This document shows positions 24,605 through 36,239 of a stretch of DNA of 64,000 nt, piece by piece. The first letter of the stretch is position 1; each line of letters begins with the position of its first letter. The stretch is from Erythroxylum novogranatense (lineage: Eukaryota; Streptophyta; Magnoliopsida; Malpighiales; Erythroxylaceae): contig CM057228.1 of assembly GCA_029891385.1 (NCBI GenBank), positions 25,758,809 to 25,822,808 on the forward strand. Direction: 5' to 3'. Below the pieces are notes generated by a model. The model was not told where the DNA came from. It was given only the letters and a program-made list of their open reading frames with translations, and did no database searches. The translations under genes were made by a program, and so were the position numbers.

Positions 24605-26354
24605 AAAGGATCCATTGGGCTAGCTGGATCACCATGACAGCAAGTAAAAGTGTGGGGGGAATGGGTTTTAAGGATCTGAAGCTGTTGAATATTGCTTTAC
24701 TTGCACGACAATGTTGGAGGCTGATTACAAACCCAACTGCATTATGGGCAAGGGTCTTAAAAGGCTTGTACTTTCCTAAAACCTCTTGTCTGCAGGCAAA
24801 AAAGGATCAAGGGCCTCTTGGCTTTGGACTAGTTTGTTGGAAGGGAGGGACTTCTTGCAGCAACATATTCAGTGGCAAGTGGTGGATGGTCGAAGCATCA
24901 ACATTTGGGAAGAACCTTGGATTCAGGGTAGATCAATACCTAAACCTGAAGGTCTTCCTATTGGTGCTCCTCAAAAAGTGGCAGACTTGATTGATGCTCA
25001 AGCTAAGCAATGGAAGCTTGCGGCAGTGAGGGAGTATCTTACTACTGAGCAGCAGAAGCAGATCCAAGAAATCCCTTTGTGTGGTAAAAGTAATTCAGAT
25101 AGATATATTTGGCCAGTGGCTGCTAATGGCATTTACTCTGTTAAAGTGGGTTATCAGATATTGCATCAAGATTCAGTGAAATCACCCACCAGTAAAGCTG
25201 CTACTTCTCATTTTGTGGATAAATCTGTTTGGAAATGGCTTTGGAATCTCAATCTTCCTACTAAGATTAAGGTATTTCTCTGGAAAGCCATTAGAAATAT
25301 CTTGCCTACTAATTCTAATTTGGTTCATCGCTCAGTTCATATTAATCCTTTATGTCCTATATGTTGCTGTGAAATTGAAACTATTGAGCATATGTTCTTG
25401 TTATGCCCTTGGACAAAATGTGCATGGTTTGGTAGTGTATTGGGTTTAAAAATTTCAAGTCACGAGTTACATACTTTTGATGCATGGTTGATGTCATTGA
25501 TTGAAGCTTTAAAAAATCTTTGTCTGGTGATACTTCTATGTTGTTTCTTGGTATCTTGCTTTGGAATATCTGGAAGCAAAGGTGCAAAGTGGTTTTTCAA
25601 AAGGTTAAACCTGACCCAACTGGATGCATTGAGAAAAGTATGGCATTATGGACCGAATGTAGCTGTTCACGGATACAAGAAGGACTGCCGAAGAGGTCTT
25701 ATCTGAAGAGTTCTTGGCTCAAACCAGTGGATGGATATTTGACATTGAATTGTGATGGTGCTTTTAAAAATGGGGAGGTTGGTTGGGCTCTGATTCTTAG
25801 GAATGGCGCAGGTTTTATAGTTGATGGTTTGGCTTCAACAGATCGTGGTGATCTGACTTGAGGTGAAGCTAGAAGCAAGATATGAAGGAGTGAAGCTTCT
25901 AGAGAGGAAGGGCTATCATAATGTACATATTGAATTGGATTCACATATTGTGTACTCGAAAATAATAAAGAATAAAGGGAAGGGTCAATGGAGAATTCAT
26001 TCATACATTTCGATATCTTGTATCGATTCTGGCGCTAGCCTTGAGGCATTGACTTTGTTCTAATTAATCGGGAAGCTAACAGGGCAGCTGATTGGTTAGA
26101 AAAGCAAGCTCGAAAGAAGATGTGCTTAGGTAATTGGGTATTAACACCCCCATCTTCTTTGGTTGGCATTTTGAGTCGTGATGGATTGCCAGCTCCTCCT
26201 TATTTGTACAATTTTGACAGGAAAGGATTGTGAGACTACAATAGTTAGTTCTCTTGTATGCTGTGTTGCATGCTTATTTCTTTTTTGATTGTATTGCTCT
26301 TCTTGTACTTGTTACTTCCTATTAATGAAAATTCTTTCTTCTGATAAAAAAAAA
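24605..26354 (+). mobile_element. 5'-truncated L1-type LINE
   Basis: Frames in order show the end of the RT region (GGMGFKDLKLLN at about 24,655), a zf-RVT domain (WLWNLNLPTKIKVFLWKAI near 25,235, then C-x2-C-x7-H-x4-C), and an RVT_3 RNase H domain (LNCDGAFKNGEVGWALILRN near 25,750; ELDSHIVYSKII near 25,935). A short A-rich tail (26,345-26,354) closes it. One frameshift lies near 24,810, another near 25,520, and a stop at 25,859. The 5' two-thirds (endonuclease and most of the RT) are missing, as is normal for LINE insertions. A possible target duplication (GAATTG...TTGTTG at 24,590 and 26,355) is not decisive because the same words make up the local minisatellite. Confidence 0.88.
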
Positions 26355-26370
26355 GAATTGGGACTTGTTG

Positions 26371-28130
26371 TAAATGGAAGAAAATGAAAGTAAAATTATG
26401 AAAGTTTTGTGATTGTTAGAAACTTAGAATTAGAAATTGTTGTAAATGGAATTGGAATTATGATTGTTTTGTGATTGTTGGAATTGAAAATTGTTGCTTA
26501 TTGTTGAAAATTCAATTGGAATTATGAATGAAAATGGAGATAGAATTATGATTGTTTTGTGATAGTTGGAATTGGAATTGTTGTAAATGGAAGGAAATGT
26601 AAATGGAAGGAAATAGAAATATAATTATGATTACTTTGTGATTGTTGTATTGTAACTGAAAATAGAATTATGATTGTGATTGTTGGAATTAGAAATTGTT
26701 GAAAATGGAAGGAAATGTTAATAAAATTATGATTATTTTGTGATTGTTAGAATTGGGAATTGTTGTAAATGGAAGGAAATGAAAATAAAATTATGAAAGT
26801 TTTGTGATTGTTAGAAACTTAGAATTGAAAATTGTTGTAAATAGAAATAAAATTATGATTGTTTTGTGATTGTTTGGATTGGAAATTATTGGTTATTGTT
26901 GGAAATTCAATTGGAATTATGAATGGAAATGGAAATGGAATTATGATTGTTTTTGTGATTGTTAGAATAGGGAATTGTTGTAAATGGAAGGAAATGGAAA
27001 TAGAATTATGATTACGTTGTGATTGTTGTAATTTAGAATTGTTATATTGTAAATGGAAATGGAATTATGATAGTAATTGTTGGAATTAGAAATTGTTGAA
27101 AATGGAAGGAAATGTAAATGAAATTATGATTGTTTTGTGATTGTTAGAATTGTGAATTGTTGTAAATGAAAGGAAATGAAAATAAAATTATGAAAGTTTT
27201 GTGATTGTTAGAAACTTAGAATTGAAAATTGTTGTAAATGGAAAAGAAATTATGATTTTTTTTATTGTTGGGATTAAAAATTGTTGGTTATTGCTGGAAA
27301 TTCAATTGGAATTATGAATGGAAATGGAAATTGAATTATAATTGTTTTTTGGTTGTTGAAATTGGGAATTGTTGTAAATGGAAGGTAATGTAAATGGAAT
27401 GAAATGGAAATAGAATTATGATTACTTTGTGATTGTTGTAATTTAGAATTGTTGTATTATAAATAGAAATAGAATTGTGAATGTGATTGTTGGAATTAGA
27501 AACTGTTAAAAATGGAAGGAAATGTAAATAAAATTATGATTGCTTTGTGATTGTTAGAATTGAAAATTGTTGTAAATGAAAGGAAATGAAAATAAAATTA
27601 TGAAAGTTTTGTGATTGTTAAAAACTTAGAATTGGAAATTGTTGTAAATAGAAATGGAATTATGATTGTTTTGTAATTGTTAGGATTGGAAATTGTTGGT
27701 TATTGTTGGAATGGAAATGGAATTATGAATGTTTTGTGATTGTTGAAATTGGAAATTGTTGTAAATGGAAATAAAATTATGAAAGTTTTGTGATTGTTAG
27801 AAACTTAGAATTGAAAATTGTTGTAAATGAAAATAGAATTATGATTATTTTGTGATTGTTAGGATTGGAAATTGTTAGTTATTGTCGAATGGAAATAGAA
27901 TTATAAATGTTTTGTGATATTGGAATTGGAAATTGTTGTAAATTGAAGGAAATGGAAATAAAATTATGATTGTTGGAATTAGAAATTGTTGGAAATAGAA
28001 AAACAATATTGAATGTTTTGTGATTGTTAGAATTGAAAATTATTGAAAATGGAAGAAAGTGGAAATGATATTATGATTGTTTTGTAATTGTTGAAATTGT
28101 AAATTGTTGGAGTATGTTTTGTGTTACTTA
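26371..28130 (+). repeat. Higher-order minisatellite in hAT-B
   Basis: Built from diverged subunits of about 50-60 bp of the type GAATTGTTGTAAATGGAAGG then AAATTATGATTGTTTTGTG. A marker ATGAAAGTTTTGTG followed by TTAGAAACTTAGAATTG recurs at 26,398, 26,793, 27,190, 27,600 and 27,779, so the higher-order unit is 395-410 bp with one short copy. It is non-coding, very A/T/G-rich and nearly free of C on this strand. Confidence 0.85.
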
Positions 28131-28260
28131 TTATATATGTTGAATGTTTTGAATTGTTAGCTTTGTGATTATTACAGAATGAGTTATATTATATAACATG
28201 GATATGCATATTGTCATTGTGTACTGAAATTATGTGTTATTTATTTTTGTGTACAAATAA

Positions 28261-30652
28261 ATGGAAGGAAGTTCAAATACTCCGAATCAATCTAGTTCAG
28301 GAAGATACAGTGATCCAAGTTAGGTTCACACTGGTTTAGTTCCCGATCAAAAGAATCATACCATTTGCTTATTTTGTAACAAACATTTGAAAGGTGAAGA
28401 AATCACTTGATTGAAAAGGCATTTAACTGGGGTTAAAGGAGATGTGGAAACGTGTAAAAAAGTAAGTCATAATGTGAAGTGGTGGATGAAAACATTACTT
28501 GATGAACATCAATTTGGGAAAGATAGAAGTGGAAGATTGGATTTTGAAATTGATAGTGGAAGTTCGTTTTTTTAGTTTTCGTGGTGATTATGGAAATGTT
28601 GAAGGTGAAAGTGATACTGATAGTGTTCCATTTCAGCCTCACGATCCTGAAAAATCTGATGTGAGGAAGAGAAGATGGCAAGTGACTGGTTTCTTTGCAC
28701 CACGAACAACTCCTGGAGCCCAATCTTCAATTTGTAGTGCAATGCAATCAAGAGATGTAACTCACATTGTCGAAATGGCAGTAGCTAGATGGTGGTATGA
28801 TACAAATTCGTCATTCAATGCTTCTCAGTCTTATTATTATCAGCCTATGATGGATGCAATAGCCTTTTATAGTCCAGGATATAAAGGGTCATCGATTGAT
28901 GACTTAAGAGGTAAACTTTTAAGTTGTGCTATTTCTGAAATTAGAAATTATTTGGTTGAAAGAAGAGTGAGTTGGGGTACTTATGATTGTTCAATTATGT
29001 GTGATGGTTGGACAACTAAGAGATAAGAGCCTATTATAAATTTTTTAGTTTATTCTTTAAATGACTCTATGTTTTTAAAATCTTTTGATGCATCTGGCCT
29101 TATTAGAAACGTTGAGACTTTGTTTAAGATATTTGATAAAGTTGTGAATGAAGTAGGGCAGGGAAACATTGTTCAGTTTATTACTGACAATGATTTCGCT
29201 TATAAAGCGACAGGAAAAAGGTTGCAAAATACCTATAATTCATTTTTTAGACTCCTTGTGTTGCACATTGCATTGACTTAATGCTAGAGAATATATGTGA
29301 TCCTATATATTTTCCTGTTAATGAAGAGACTATGTAAAAGGCTAAAAAGGTGACAACATTCATTTATAATCATGCATGGGTTTTGAATTTTATAAGAAGA
29401 GATTTTACCAATGGTAGGAATTTATGTCGCTCTGTTGTGACAAAATTTGCAACAAATTTCTTATCAAATCAGTCTTTTGTTTTGATGAAGAAAGAGTTAA
29501 GACAAATGTTTACAAGTGATAAGTGAGTTACATCTCACCATGCAAGGTCTAATACTGGAATGGCGGTTTGTAGTATTATACTAGAAGATAGAGAATTTTG
29601 ATCGCAATTTCAATTTGTTATCTGAGTTTGTAAGCCTTTGGTGAGGGTTCTTCAGTTGGCTGATAGTGAAGAAAAGCTAACAATGGGTTACATTTTTTAT
29701 GCTATGGAAAGAACGACAGAAGTAATCAAGGTAAATTTGAAAAATAATCCTTCTTTATATACCCCATATCTTTCAATCATTAATGAGATAAGGAAAAGAT
29801 AACTTTTTTCTCCATTGTTTGCAGCTACGGCATTTTTAAATCCTAGTGTGTATTTTAGATTGAATCTTGCAAAGCAAGTTGAAGTTAGTAGAGGAATGAT
29901 TTTCACAATTACAACAATTGTTCCTCATTATACAATACAAGATCTTTTAAGTTCACAAATAGAGCTTTATAAGTTGTCTTATGGAGATTTTGGAATGTCA
30001 ATTGCTATTCGATAAAGTGGAAAACTTTCTCCAGGTATTTCTTATTTCTTATTTCCTATTTCTTATTATTTGTTCAAAATTAATTATCATTTTATTTTGT
30101 TTATAATACTATTTTTGTTATCTTATAACTTGCAATTTCTTGGTGGGATCAATTTGGAAATAGTGTTCCAAAATTGAAAACGTTTGCGATTTGAATTTTA
30201 AGTCAATGTGTGAGTGTAATTGGGTGTGAACAAAACTGGAGCATATTTGAATTTATCCACTCAAAGAAAATGAAAAGATTAGAACATAAGAGATTGAATG
30301 ACTTGGTTTATGTTCGTTACAATTTAAAGCTTCGAAAAAGGTATGTTATTTTCATTGTTATCATTATTAATTTCGATATAATTTCTTATAATTTTCTAAT
30401 AATTAAAGTTAATTATTTACTAGGAGTATTAATAGCACAAATAGTTCAAATGATCCAATTGCCATTAACAATATTGATATTTTGGCATATTGGATTTTTT
30501 AAGAACCCAATTTGGTTGATGCGAATGATTTAGATTTGGAAAATAATCTTGGATGGGAAAGCATTGACATGTCATTTGGTACATTAAATTTGAATGATAA
30601 TGATGATGAAGCTTCTTTCAATGATGAAGATTTTGTACCAAATGATTACTGA
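28261..30652 (+). pseudogene. hAT-B transposase (BED finger, DUF659, hAT dimerisation)
   Basis: The ATG at 28,261 begins MEGSSNTPNQSSSGRYSDP. A BED-type zinc finger follows (CLFCNKHLKGEEI, then LKRHL; C-x2-C...H). From 28,620 a long frame encodes PGAQSSICSAMQSRD, YYYQPMMDAIAFYSPGYKG and, near 28,998, CDGWTTKR, the DUF659/hAT core. It continues through TDNDFAYKATGKRLQ near 29,190. The C-terminal hAT dimerisation block (CEQNWSIFEFIHSKKMKRLE near 30,221; LNDLVYVRYNLKLRKR) ends in an acidic tail at about 30,652. In-frame stops (for example 28,321, 29,023, 29,279) and shifts near 28,570 and 29,280 inactivate it. A gap at 30,030-30,150 may be an old intron. Confidence 0.88.
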
Positions 30653-30822
30653 GATCAGTGTAGTTTTAGCAGGTATCCTCCCATTAACGATTAAATTTCA
30701 AGTTTTTATTTTTCCTCTTCTTTTAATTTTACTTGTATTTGATGTTTATGTTAAATTGTATATATGTAATGTAACTGTAATATTTTTGTTTCAGGTTTAA
30801 CTTCTACTTGATTGTTTCTTCG

Positions 30823-33800
30823 TGTTGGGCCCCGATTCGCTTTAAACAGGTTTTCTTTATTTTGAGGTTTAGATTGATTGCGTCCTTTTAGTTAGAATTT
30901 TTGTGTTTAGTTAATAGAAATAAATTGAAAGGATTTAGTTAAAATTAAAATTTTAAGAAATTCTTAGAAATTAAAGGAATAAGTTGGTGTAGGATTAATT
31001 TAGGAAGTTTGTTTAGATGTTTGGGCTTAAGGTTTAGAAAAATGGGCTTTTAGCCCATTTAAATAACATTAAATCAATAATAAAGGAAATCAAATGAAGG
31101 GGCTTGAATGAATAAGTGTAATGGAAGAAAATTATAAGGGAAGGAAGGCTTTAATTGAAGTGACGTAGTTTTGGTGAAGGGTTAGGTTATAAGTTAAAAA
31201 TCAAAGTCTTTAGGCTTTTAAGTTAGAAACATACGAAACTTACAAAACAAAAGAATGGGAGAGGGTGAGTTTCGGCCAAGATAAGGAGAAGAAAAAGAAG
31301 AAGAAGAAGAAGAAGAAGAAGAAGAAGAAAAGAGTAGGAGCTTTGTTGATTTATTGCTAGAGAAAGGAGAGTTTAAGAGTTTAATTAAGAAGAAAGAGGA
31401 AGAGGAAGAGGTTAATCCTTCCTTAAAAGCAAAAGCAAAATTCGTGGGTTTTGACCTAAGGTAAGGAATTTTGGATTTCTTTGAGTTATTTAGGTTAGTT
31501 TTAGTTTAAATGACTTAGTTAAGGTATGGGTAAAGTTAGGTAGGTGTTTTTCCATACTTTCATATCCTTAGAAAGTCCAATTTTGTTATTTTCTTATGCC
31601 TATGGGATAATTATGTTTAATGAAGGTGAATTGAGGCATTTGGAGGAAGAAGCAAGGCCTTTGGATCAATCTCAAAGCTAAAAGAATTTAAGGTGGGTGA
31701 TTGCTTAATAATCGAGTTATAGGCCAAATGAAAGTTTTATAATAAAAGTTAATTATGCTTTCTAATGAATTAAGAATTTTAAATGAATTACCCTACGTAT
31801 TGATTCTAATTTGTATAAAGTATCTTTTATATGTAAGTTTATGTTGAAAGTGTTTGTTAAATGGTTTGTTAAGTGAATAGGTGCGGATATGTGAATTTGC
31901 GATTATGTGCAAATTATGTGAAAGTGATACAAAATTGTGGCTAATGCTTGTAAATTGTGTGAATTATGTGATATGCATGTTTTTTTTGAGTTTGTGGTGG
32001 TCCAATCTGAGTCAGGTGCACTGCTCATCCGTAGGCTTCTCCACTTTGTCTGCTAGTGGTCGTGGAGTTCCTCTTAGGACTCTATTTGTCACTGACTACA
32101 TGACGCTTCATGAAATGTGTAGTATGTTCTGTTTCGGATTCACCCGAACCATCTTGTTTGTGATTTTGTGAAAAGTTAGATTATTTTGTGATATGTTATA
32201 TTTGTAAACTGTCGATGTGATACATTCGACGAAAAGATTTGAAAATTGTTAATGTTTTCCTTTATGTGATATTGTTTTGAAAATGAAAGAATGATTAATG
32301 ATTTGTGCTTATATTCTTGTTTATTAAGTTATTACCCACTGAGCCGTCGAACTCACCCCCCATTTTCCCTCCACAGGTGTCGAGCGAGAAACCGAGTCAC
32401 CGCATCGGGATTGAGGCATACTCCGATGCTTTTTGCTTTTGAAGTTGTATTTAAGAAAACAAAGCTTTAGATAGCATTTTGGATCTAATGTTGTATTTTG
32501 TATTTTGTTCCTTGAAACTTTGATGTATTTGGGCTAAAATGCCCTCTAAAGCTTTGTATTTACTTATTTCCATGTAAATGTAAGAGTTTTGAAGTTTAAA
32601 TGTATCTTATGTATGGTTTTTAAGAATGTATTGTTGTATGGTTGAGAATGACCAAAAAGGAAAGAATGGAATGTGTGACTTTATAGATTGAAAATGAGTA
32701 GATACTTAGGAGTGAGATTGCCCTATAGTTTGAGAAATGTTTAGAAGCCTAGGAGTGTGTTGCTGCCTTTGGATACTGAGTTTTCATGCAGGTACTTGAG
32801 TCGGGATGAATTGAACTGAAGAGTTTGGTTAGTGACATAATAGGGGAGGTGCTGTCCAATTTTTCCTAAAATTGGGCAACAACTTCACTTAGGTTTTAGA
32901 ATGCTTTAGAGCTTGAATTAGTTTGGGTGGTCTTCTTGAAGAATGTAGAACATGTTTAGATCTTTCCAATGACATAAAGTTTGTCACAATTGGACTTAAA
33001 ATGAAAAAGTTATGAGAGCTGAAAGGTTTTAGCTACTGTTGTTGTCCATAAAATTTTGCAGAACCTTTGGAGGGATTTTTCACTATCTTAAAGATAGTTT
33101 TGATTTTTTCTTTCTTCATGAAAAATGTAGATTGTCTTTATATCTTTAAAATGAGGTATAATTGGTCAAATTTAGACTTATGATAAAGAAGTTATGAAGT
33201 TGAGAAGATGACAGTTACTATTCATTTGAATTGAGTTACTGTTTTATTGGATTTATACAGGCAGTAACTTTGAGAGGGTTTTTAACCCTTTAAATGATTG
33301 AATTGATTTCTTCTCCCTTCATGAAACTTGTAGATAATCCTTTCTTATTTCTATTGAGGTATTCCATGCCTTATTTCGAGTTAGGAGTAAAAAGTTATGA
33401 GAATTAGACTTAGTTCAGTTACTGTTCATTTGGCAATTTTGGACAGAACCTTTGGGAGGGTTTTTCACCCCTTTAGAGCTTGTTTTGGTTTTTATATCCT
33501 TCATAGAACATGTAGATTATCTTTTCCCCTTTCCAACGAGGTATCTTTTGCAATTATTGGAGTTAAGAATAAAAAGTTATAAAGTTAGAAAGACTACAAG
33601 TACTATTCATTTGGTCAATTTACTGTTCCATTGGTATTTTTATAGGCAGAAACTTTGAGGGTGTTTTTACCCCTTTAAATGACTAAACTGACTTTTGCAC
33701 TCTTCATGAAAGTTGTAAATTATCTCTTTATCTTTCCAATGAGGTAAAATGTGTCATTTTTTGACCTGTGTGCTAAAAGATATAAATGTTCAAATTCTTG

Positions 33801-34488
33801 ACATTGTGTAGGGAAATTTAATTTTTAGTGGCAACAACTTTAAAGCAATTTGTGACCCTCTTAATGGTTAAATTAGTTTTTAAATCCTTCTAGAAGTTGT
33901 AGAGCTCCCTTTTATCTTTTTATTGACACTAAATTTACGAAATTTTGACTTCGGGGTGAAAAGTTATTAAAGTTTAAAGTTAGAGAAGTTTTCATTAGTT
34001 TTAAAAGTTGAATTTTCAATTTAGAGAAATTAAACCCTGTTTCCTATTTTATTCGTTTCTCCTCCGTTTGACTTCCGATTTTTATGATTTTTGAAGCGGT
34101 AGATTTATAAATTCGAGTTTCGGGTTTTAGTAGGAAATTACGGATAAGATTAAAACGGGTCAATTGTGTGACGGATTTGGATATAAATCTGTTTTTGGGC
34201 GATTTTGTGATCTATAGAGATCCGATTGAGGCGATTTATGATTCTATGTAACCTAGAGATATGGAGTTCCATTTTAGCTTAGGAATCAGATTTAATTGTG
34301 GGCCCTAAGTAGATCAAATTTTATTGGATGAAAATTAGGGTAAAATTACCAAGATTTGTTTGGATGACATTAAAATTAAGTTCAATTTGAGGTTTCTTTC
34401 GTGATGAGGAATTCCTCCCTCATGAGATGTGTGTCCAAATGTCACGTAGGACGTCGGACACGCGACTAACCGGGGAGGGGTTCCAACA
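30823..34488 (+). mobile_element. 3.7-kb solo LTR, gypsy-type, in hAT-B
   Basis: Begins TGTTGGGCCCCGATTCG and ends GGGTTCCAACA, with inverted termini TGTTGG/CCAACA. It is flanked by the 5-bp duplication CTTCG (30,818-30,822 and 34,489-34,493). No second LTR, PBS or pol remains, so it is a product of LTR-LTR recombination. The middle holds the tract CCACTGAGCCGTCGAACTCA then CACCCCCC (about 32,336), and the right part a series of CTTCATGAAA-x-TTGTAGAT words. Both are habitual in long LTRs of Tekay/Del-like chromoviruses, so that lineage is inferred. A (GAA)n run lies at 31,296-31,330. There is no coding sequence. Confidence 0.88.
32860..34010 (+). repeat. Six diverged units with alternating 182/203-bp spacing inside the solo LTR
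   Basis: The marker CTTC(A/T)T-x-GAA-x-x-TGTAG occurs at 32,932, 33,114, 33,317, 33,499, 33,702 and 33,887, with gaps of 182, 203, 182, 203 and 185. Units of one class contain a TTTTGGACAGAACCTTTGG-like stretch, the other class a TATTTTTATAGGCAG-like stretch. This is a dimeric repeat of 385 bp, about three copies. Confidence 0.85.
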
Positions 34489-34967
34489 CTTCGTCATCAA
34501 CTCTTTTTGTAATATTTATTGTTCTTTTTATCGGATATTTTGAATCTTTTGATGTAATATTATTTATTAAAATGATGAAATTGTGTTATTGTAATATTTT
34601 AAATACTTTGTATTATTTTAATTTTATAATTGTACGATGATGATTGTTTTTATATTAATTATGGTTATTATTTATATGTAAAATATTTAAAAATTATTAT
34701 TATTTCATATTAATAGTCATTATTATTTATTATTAAGATTTTTAAAAGCATAGTTGATGTAAACAGTAAACTAGTAAAGTATACAATACAACTATACAAT
34801 ATACCAATATGGACTATTTTGCAATTTTTAAAAATTTTAGGAACTATTTCATAAATTTATAAAATTACCCGAAATGGTACTCAGTACCGACCGGTATCGG
34901 TATAGTTTCGTTTTAGAACTCAATCCGATACCGAGCCCGATACGGTATTCATAACTTTGGGTTGAAG

Positions 34968-35175
34968 TACAAAAAAATTGAATGAATTGGTCTTTGTTCG
35001 ATACAATTTAAAACTTCGAGAAATATATATTATTATTTAATAGAACAAGTAGTTATGTAGATTCAATTTACCTTGACATGTCATTTGATACAATAAATTT
35101 AAATGAAGGTGATAATGAGGTTTTACTCAATGATGAAGACTTTGTATTAAATAAGAATTAGAGTCAATGTCATTT
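34968..35175 (+). pseudogene. hAT-A transposase C-terminal fragment, right of hAT-B
   Basis: The frame LNELVFVRYNLKLRE (near 34,980) and the acidic tail ending NDEDFVLNKN before a stop (about 35,160) correspond, in order, to the end of the hAT-B transposase (LNDLVYVRYNLKLRKR; NDEDFVPNDY). It continues the copy that is cut at 22,881. Some 60-70 residues between the two blocks are missing or unreadable. Confidence 0.85.
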
Positions 35176-35634
35176 TTCCATTAACGAAAATTGAGTTCCC
35201 TAGATCTTAGGGCTGATCTTCAATAATAGAATGAAGATCTATTTTTATAAATAATAAAATAGAATCTATTTTTATTCTTATAGAAATAAAAAGAAACAAA
35301 ATAAAGAGTTACTCTTAAATTTATAAAAAAACAACAAAAATGAGCCTGCTTCCTGCCATATGCCAAATCGCCTCGTTCTTTATTGGCAGGCTTGTCAATC
35401 CTTAAACTGTCAAATCCAATTCTTCTGTTGATTCCCAACGGAGATAAATTCTTCGGCATCTCTCCTCTTTTTTGGCAGTCGACCTGCAGAATGTACAGTC
35501 AAGATCAAATTTTGTTTCTACTTCCAATTCCTAAAACAACTCTTGTCTTCTTCTTCTTTTTTTTCTCTCTACAACTCTTCCTTTACCAGGGTCCATAAGG
35601 ACTAAGAACAACCACGGTCGTTGCTAAAGAAAAA
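35176..35634. other. Spacer between hAT-A and the CACTA element
   Basis: No hAT terminal repeat and no gene recognised. Together with 50,909-52,015 it is probably what remains of the original spacer upstream of the DUF630/632 gene. Confidence 0.4.
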
Positions 35635-35831
35635 TGTCACTACAAGAGAAATCCTGAATTGCGATGGAATATTACCAACAGTATGAAAACCGTTACAATC
35701 ACCGACCGAAAATGAGACGCCGTCGGGGAAGATAGTTGCGGAAAAAAGGAATTGCGACGGTAGAGTATTCGGTCAGTAAAGTTGTCGGTAAATACGTCCG
35801 ATGGTTGTCCTTCATTAAAACCAAAACGACG

Positions 35832-35975
35832 TTGGTTTGGGTAGGTTAACCGGCTTACGTGGTTGCGGTTCAGAGCCCGGCTCAATACAAATTAGTATTG
35901 TGACCTTTAGTCTGCCAGAGTGAGGTTGCGACTCGAACCCCTGACCACGTAAGCCGGTTAACCCACCCAAACCAA
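35832..35975. repeat. 40-bp inverted repeat (hairpin) near the CACTA left end
   Basis: The arm TTGGTTTGGGTAGGTTAACC onward (35,832-35,871) is repeated inverted at 35,935-35,975 with a few mismatches, around a loop of about 63 bp. The loop and right flank contain tRNA-like words (GACTCGAACCCCTGACC). A second palindrome, CCAAAAAGG-CACC-TTTTTGG, follows directly. Confidence 0.8.
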
Positions 35976-36039
35976 AAAGGCACCTTTTTGGTTTGGACCA
36001 GGAGCCTCACCGGCCAGGTATTGTCCCGTTTGGTCACAC

Positions 36040-36180
36040 CCACATCCCGTAGGGGGGCGCTGCGCATCCCGTGGGGGCAACGGGAGTCGAACCTGTGACC
36101 TCAGGGTTTTGATGCGTTAAGACGCACGCCTCACGCCGGTGAGGCTCCCGGCCCAAACCAAAAAGGCGCCTTTTTGGAGA
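36040..36180. repeat. tRNA-related repeat in the CACTA element, shared with 60.8 kb
   Basis: Contains GGGAGTCGAACCTGTGACCT then GGGTTTTGATGCGTTAAGA then CGCACGCCTCACGCC. A near copy lies at 60,814-60,885 (GGGGTTCGATCCCTTGACCT, GGTTTTGTTGCGTTGAAACG, CACGCCTCTTACC). The GGTTCGA-like words resemble a tRNA B box, but no cloverleaf could be built, so it is a repeat, not a tRNA gene. Confidence 0.6.
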
Positions 36181-36239
36181 GGGTGTCCCCTGCCGTCCAA
36201 GTATTGTGCCCTTTGGTCTGACGTAGTTTTGGTTTAAAC

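Larger units (their letters stand above)
22882..34959 (+). mobile_element. hAT-B: inner hAT transposon with TSD and diverged TIRs
   Basis: The 8-bp target duplication GGTTGAAG (22,874-22,881 and 34,960-34,967) fits the hAT superfamily. The left end begins TAAGTTTTTAGGATCCG and the complement of the right end begins CAAAGTTATGAATACCG. Both reach a shared CCGTATC at positions 15-21 (about 12 of 21 identical). The subterminal parts are rich in GGTATCGGTA-like words. The interior holds a transposase remnant (28,261-30,652), a LINE, a minisatellite and a solo LTR. Subtracting the last three leaves a body of about 5 kb. Left-end non-coding DNA (22,882-24,604) includes a CT-rich tract near 23,110-23,180. 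Confidence 0.85.
14200..35175 (+). mobile_element. hAT-A: outer decayed hAT transposon, split by a copia element and hAT-B
   Basis: The left part (about 14,200-14,640) has a subterminal block rich in GTATCG/CGGTAT words, then a TTGCAAATTTAAAAA tract, then a C/T-rich stretch. This is the same order seen at the left end of hAT-B (22,882-23,200). Next come the copia insertion (14,648-19,465), an AT-rich tandem repeat, and a decayed BED/DUF659-type transposase (20,905-22,881). Its C-terminal end appears beyond hAT-B at 34,968-35,175. The exact left terminus was not found and no right TIR is visible after 35,175, so the 3' end seems lost. The hAT identity is sure; the outer limits are approximate. 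Confidence 0.65.

Noticed and set aside
26371..28130. CRISPR-like array
   Set aside because: The repeats are diverged, contiguous and lack unique spacers; this is a minisatellite in a plant transposon.
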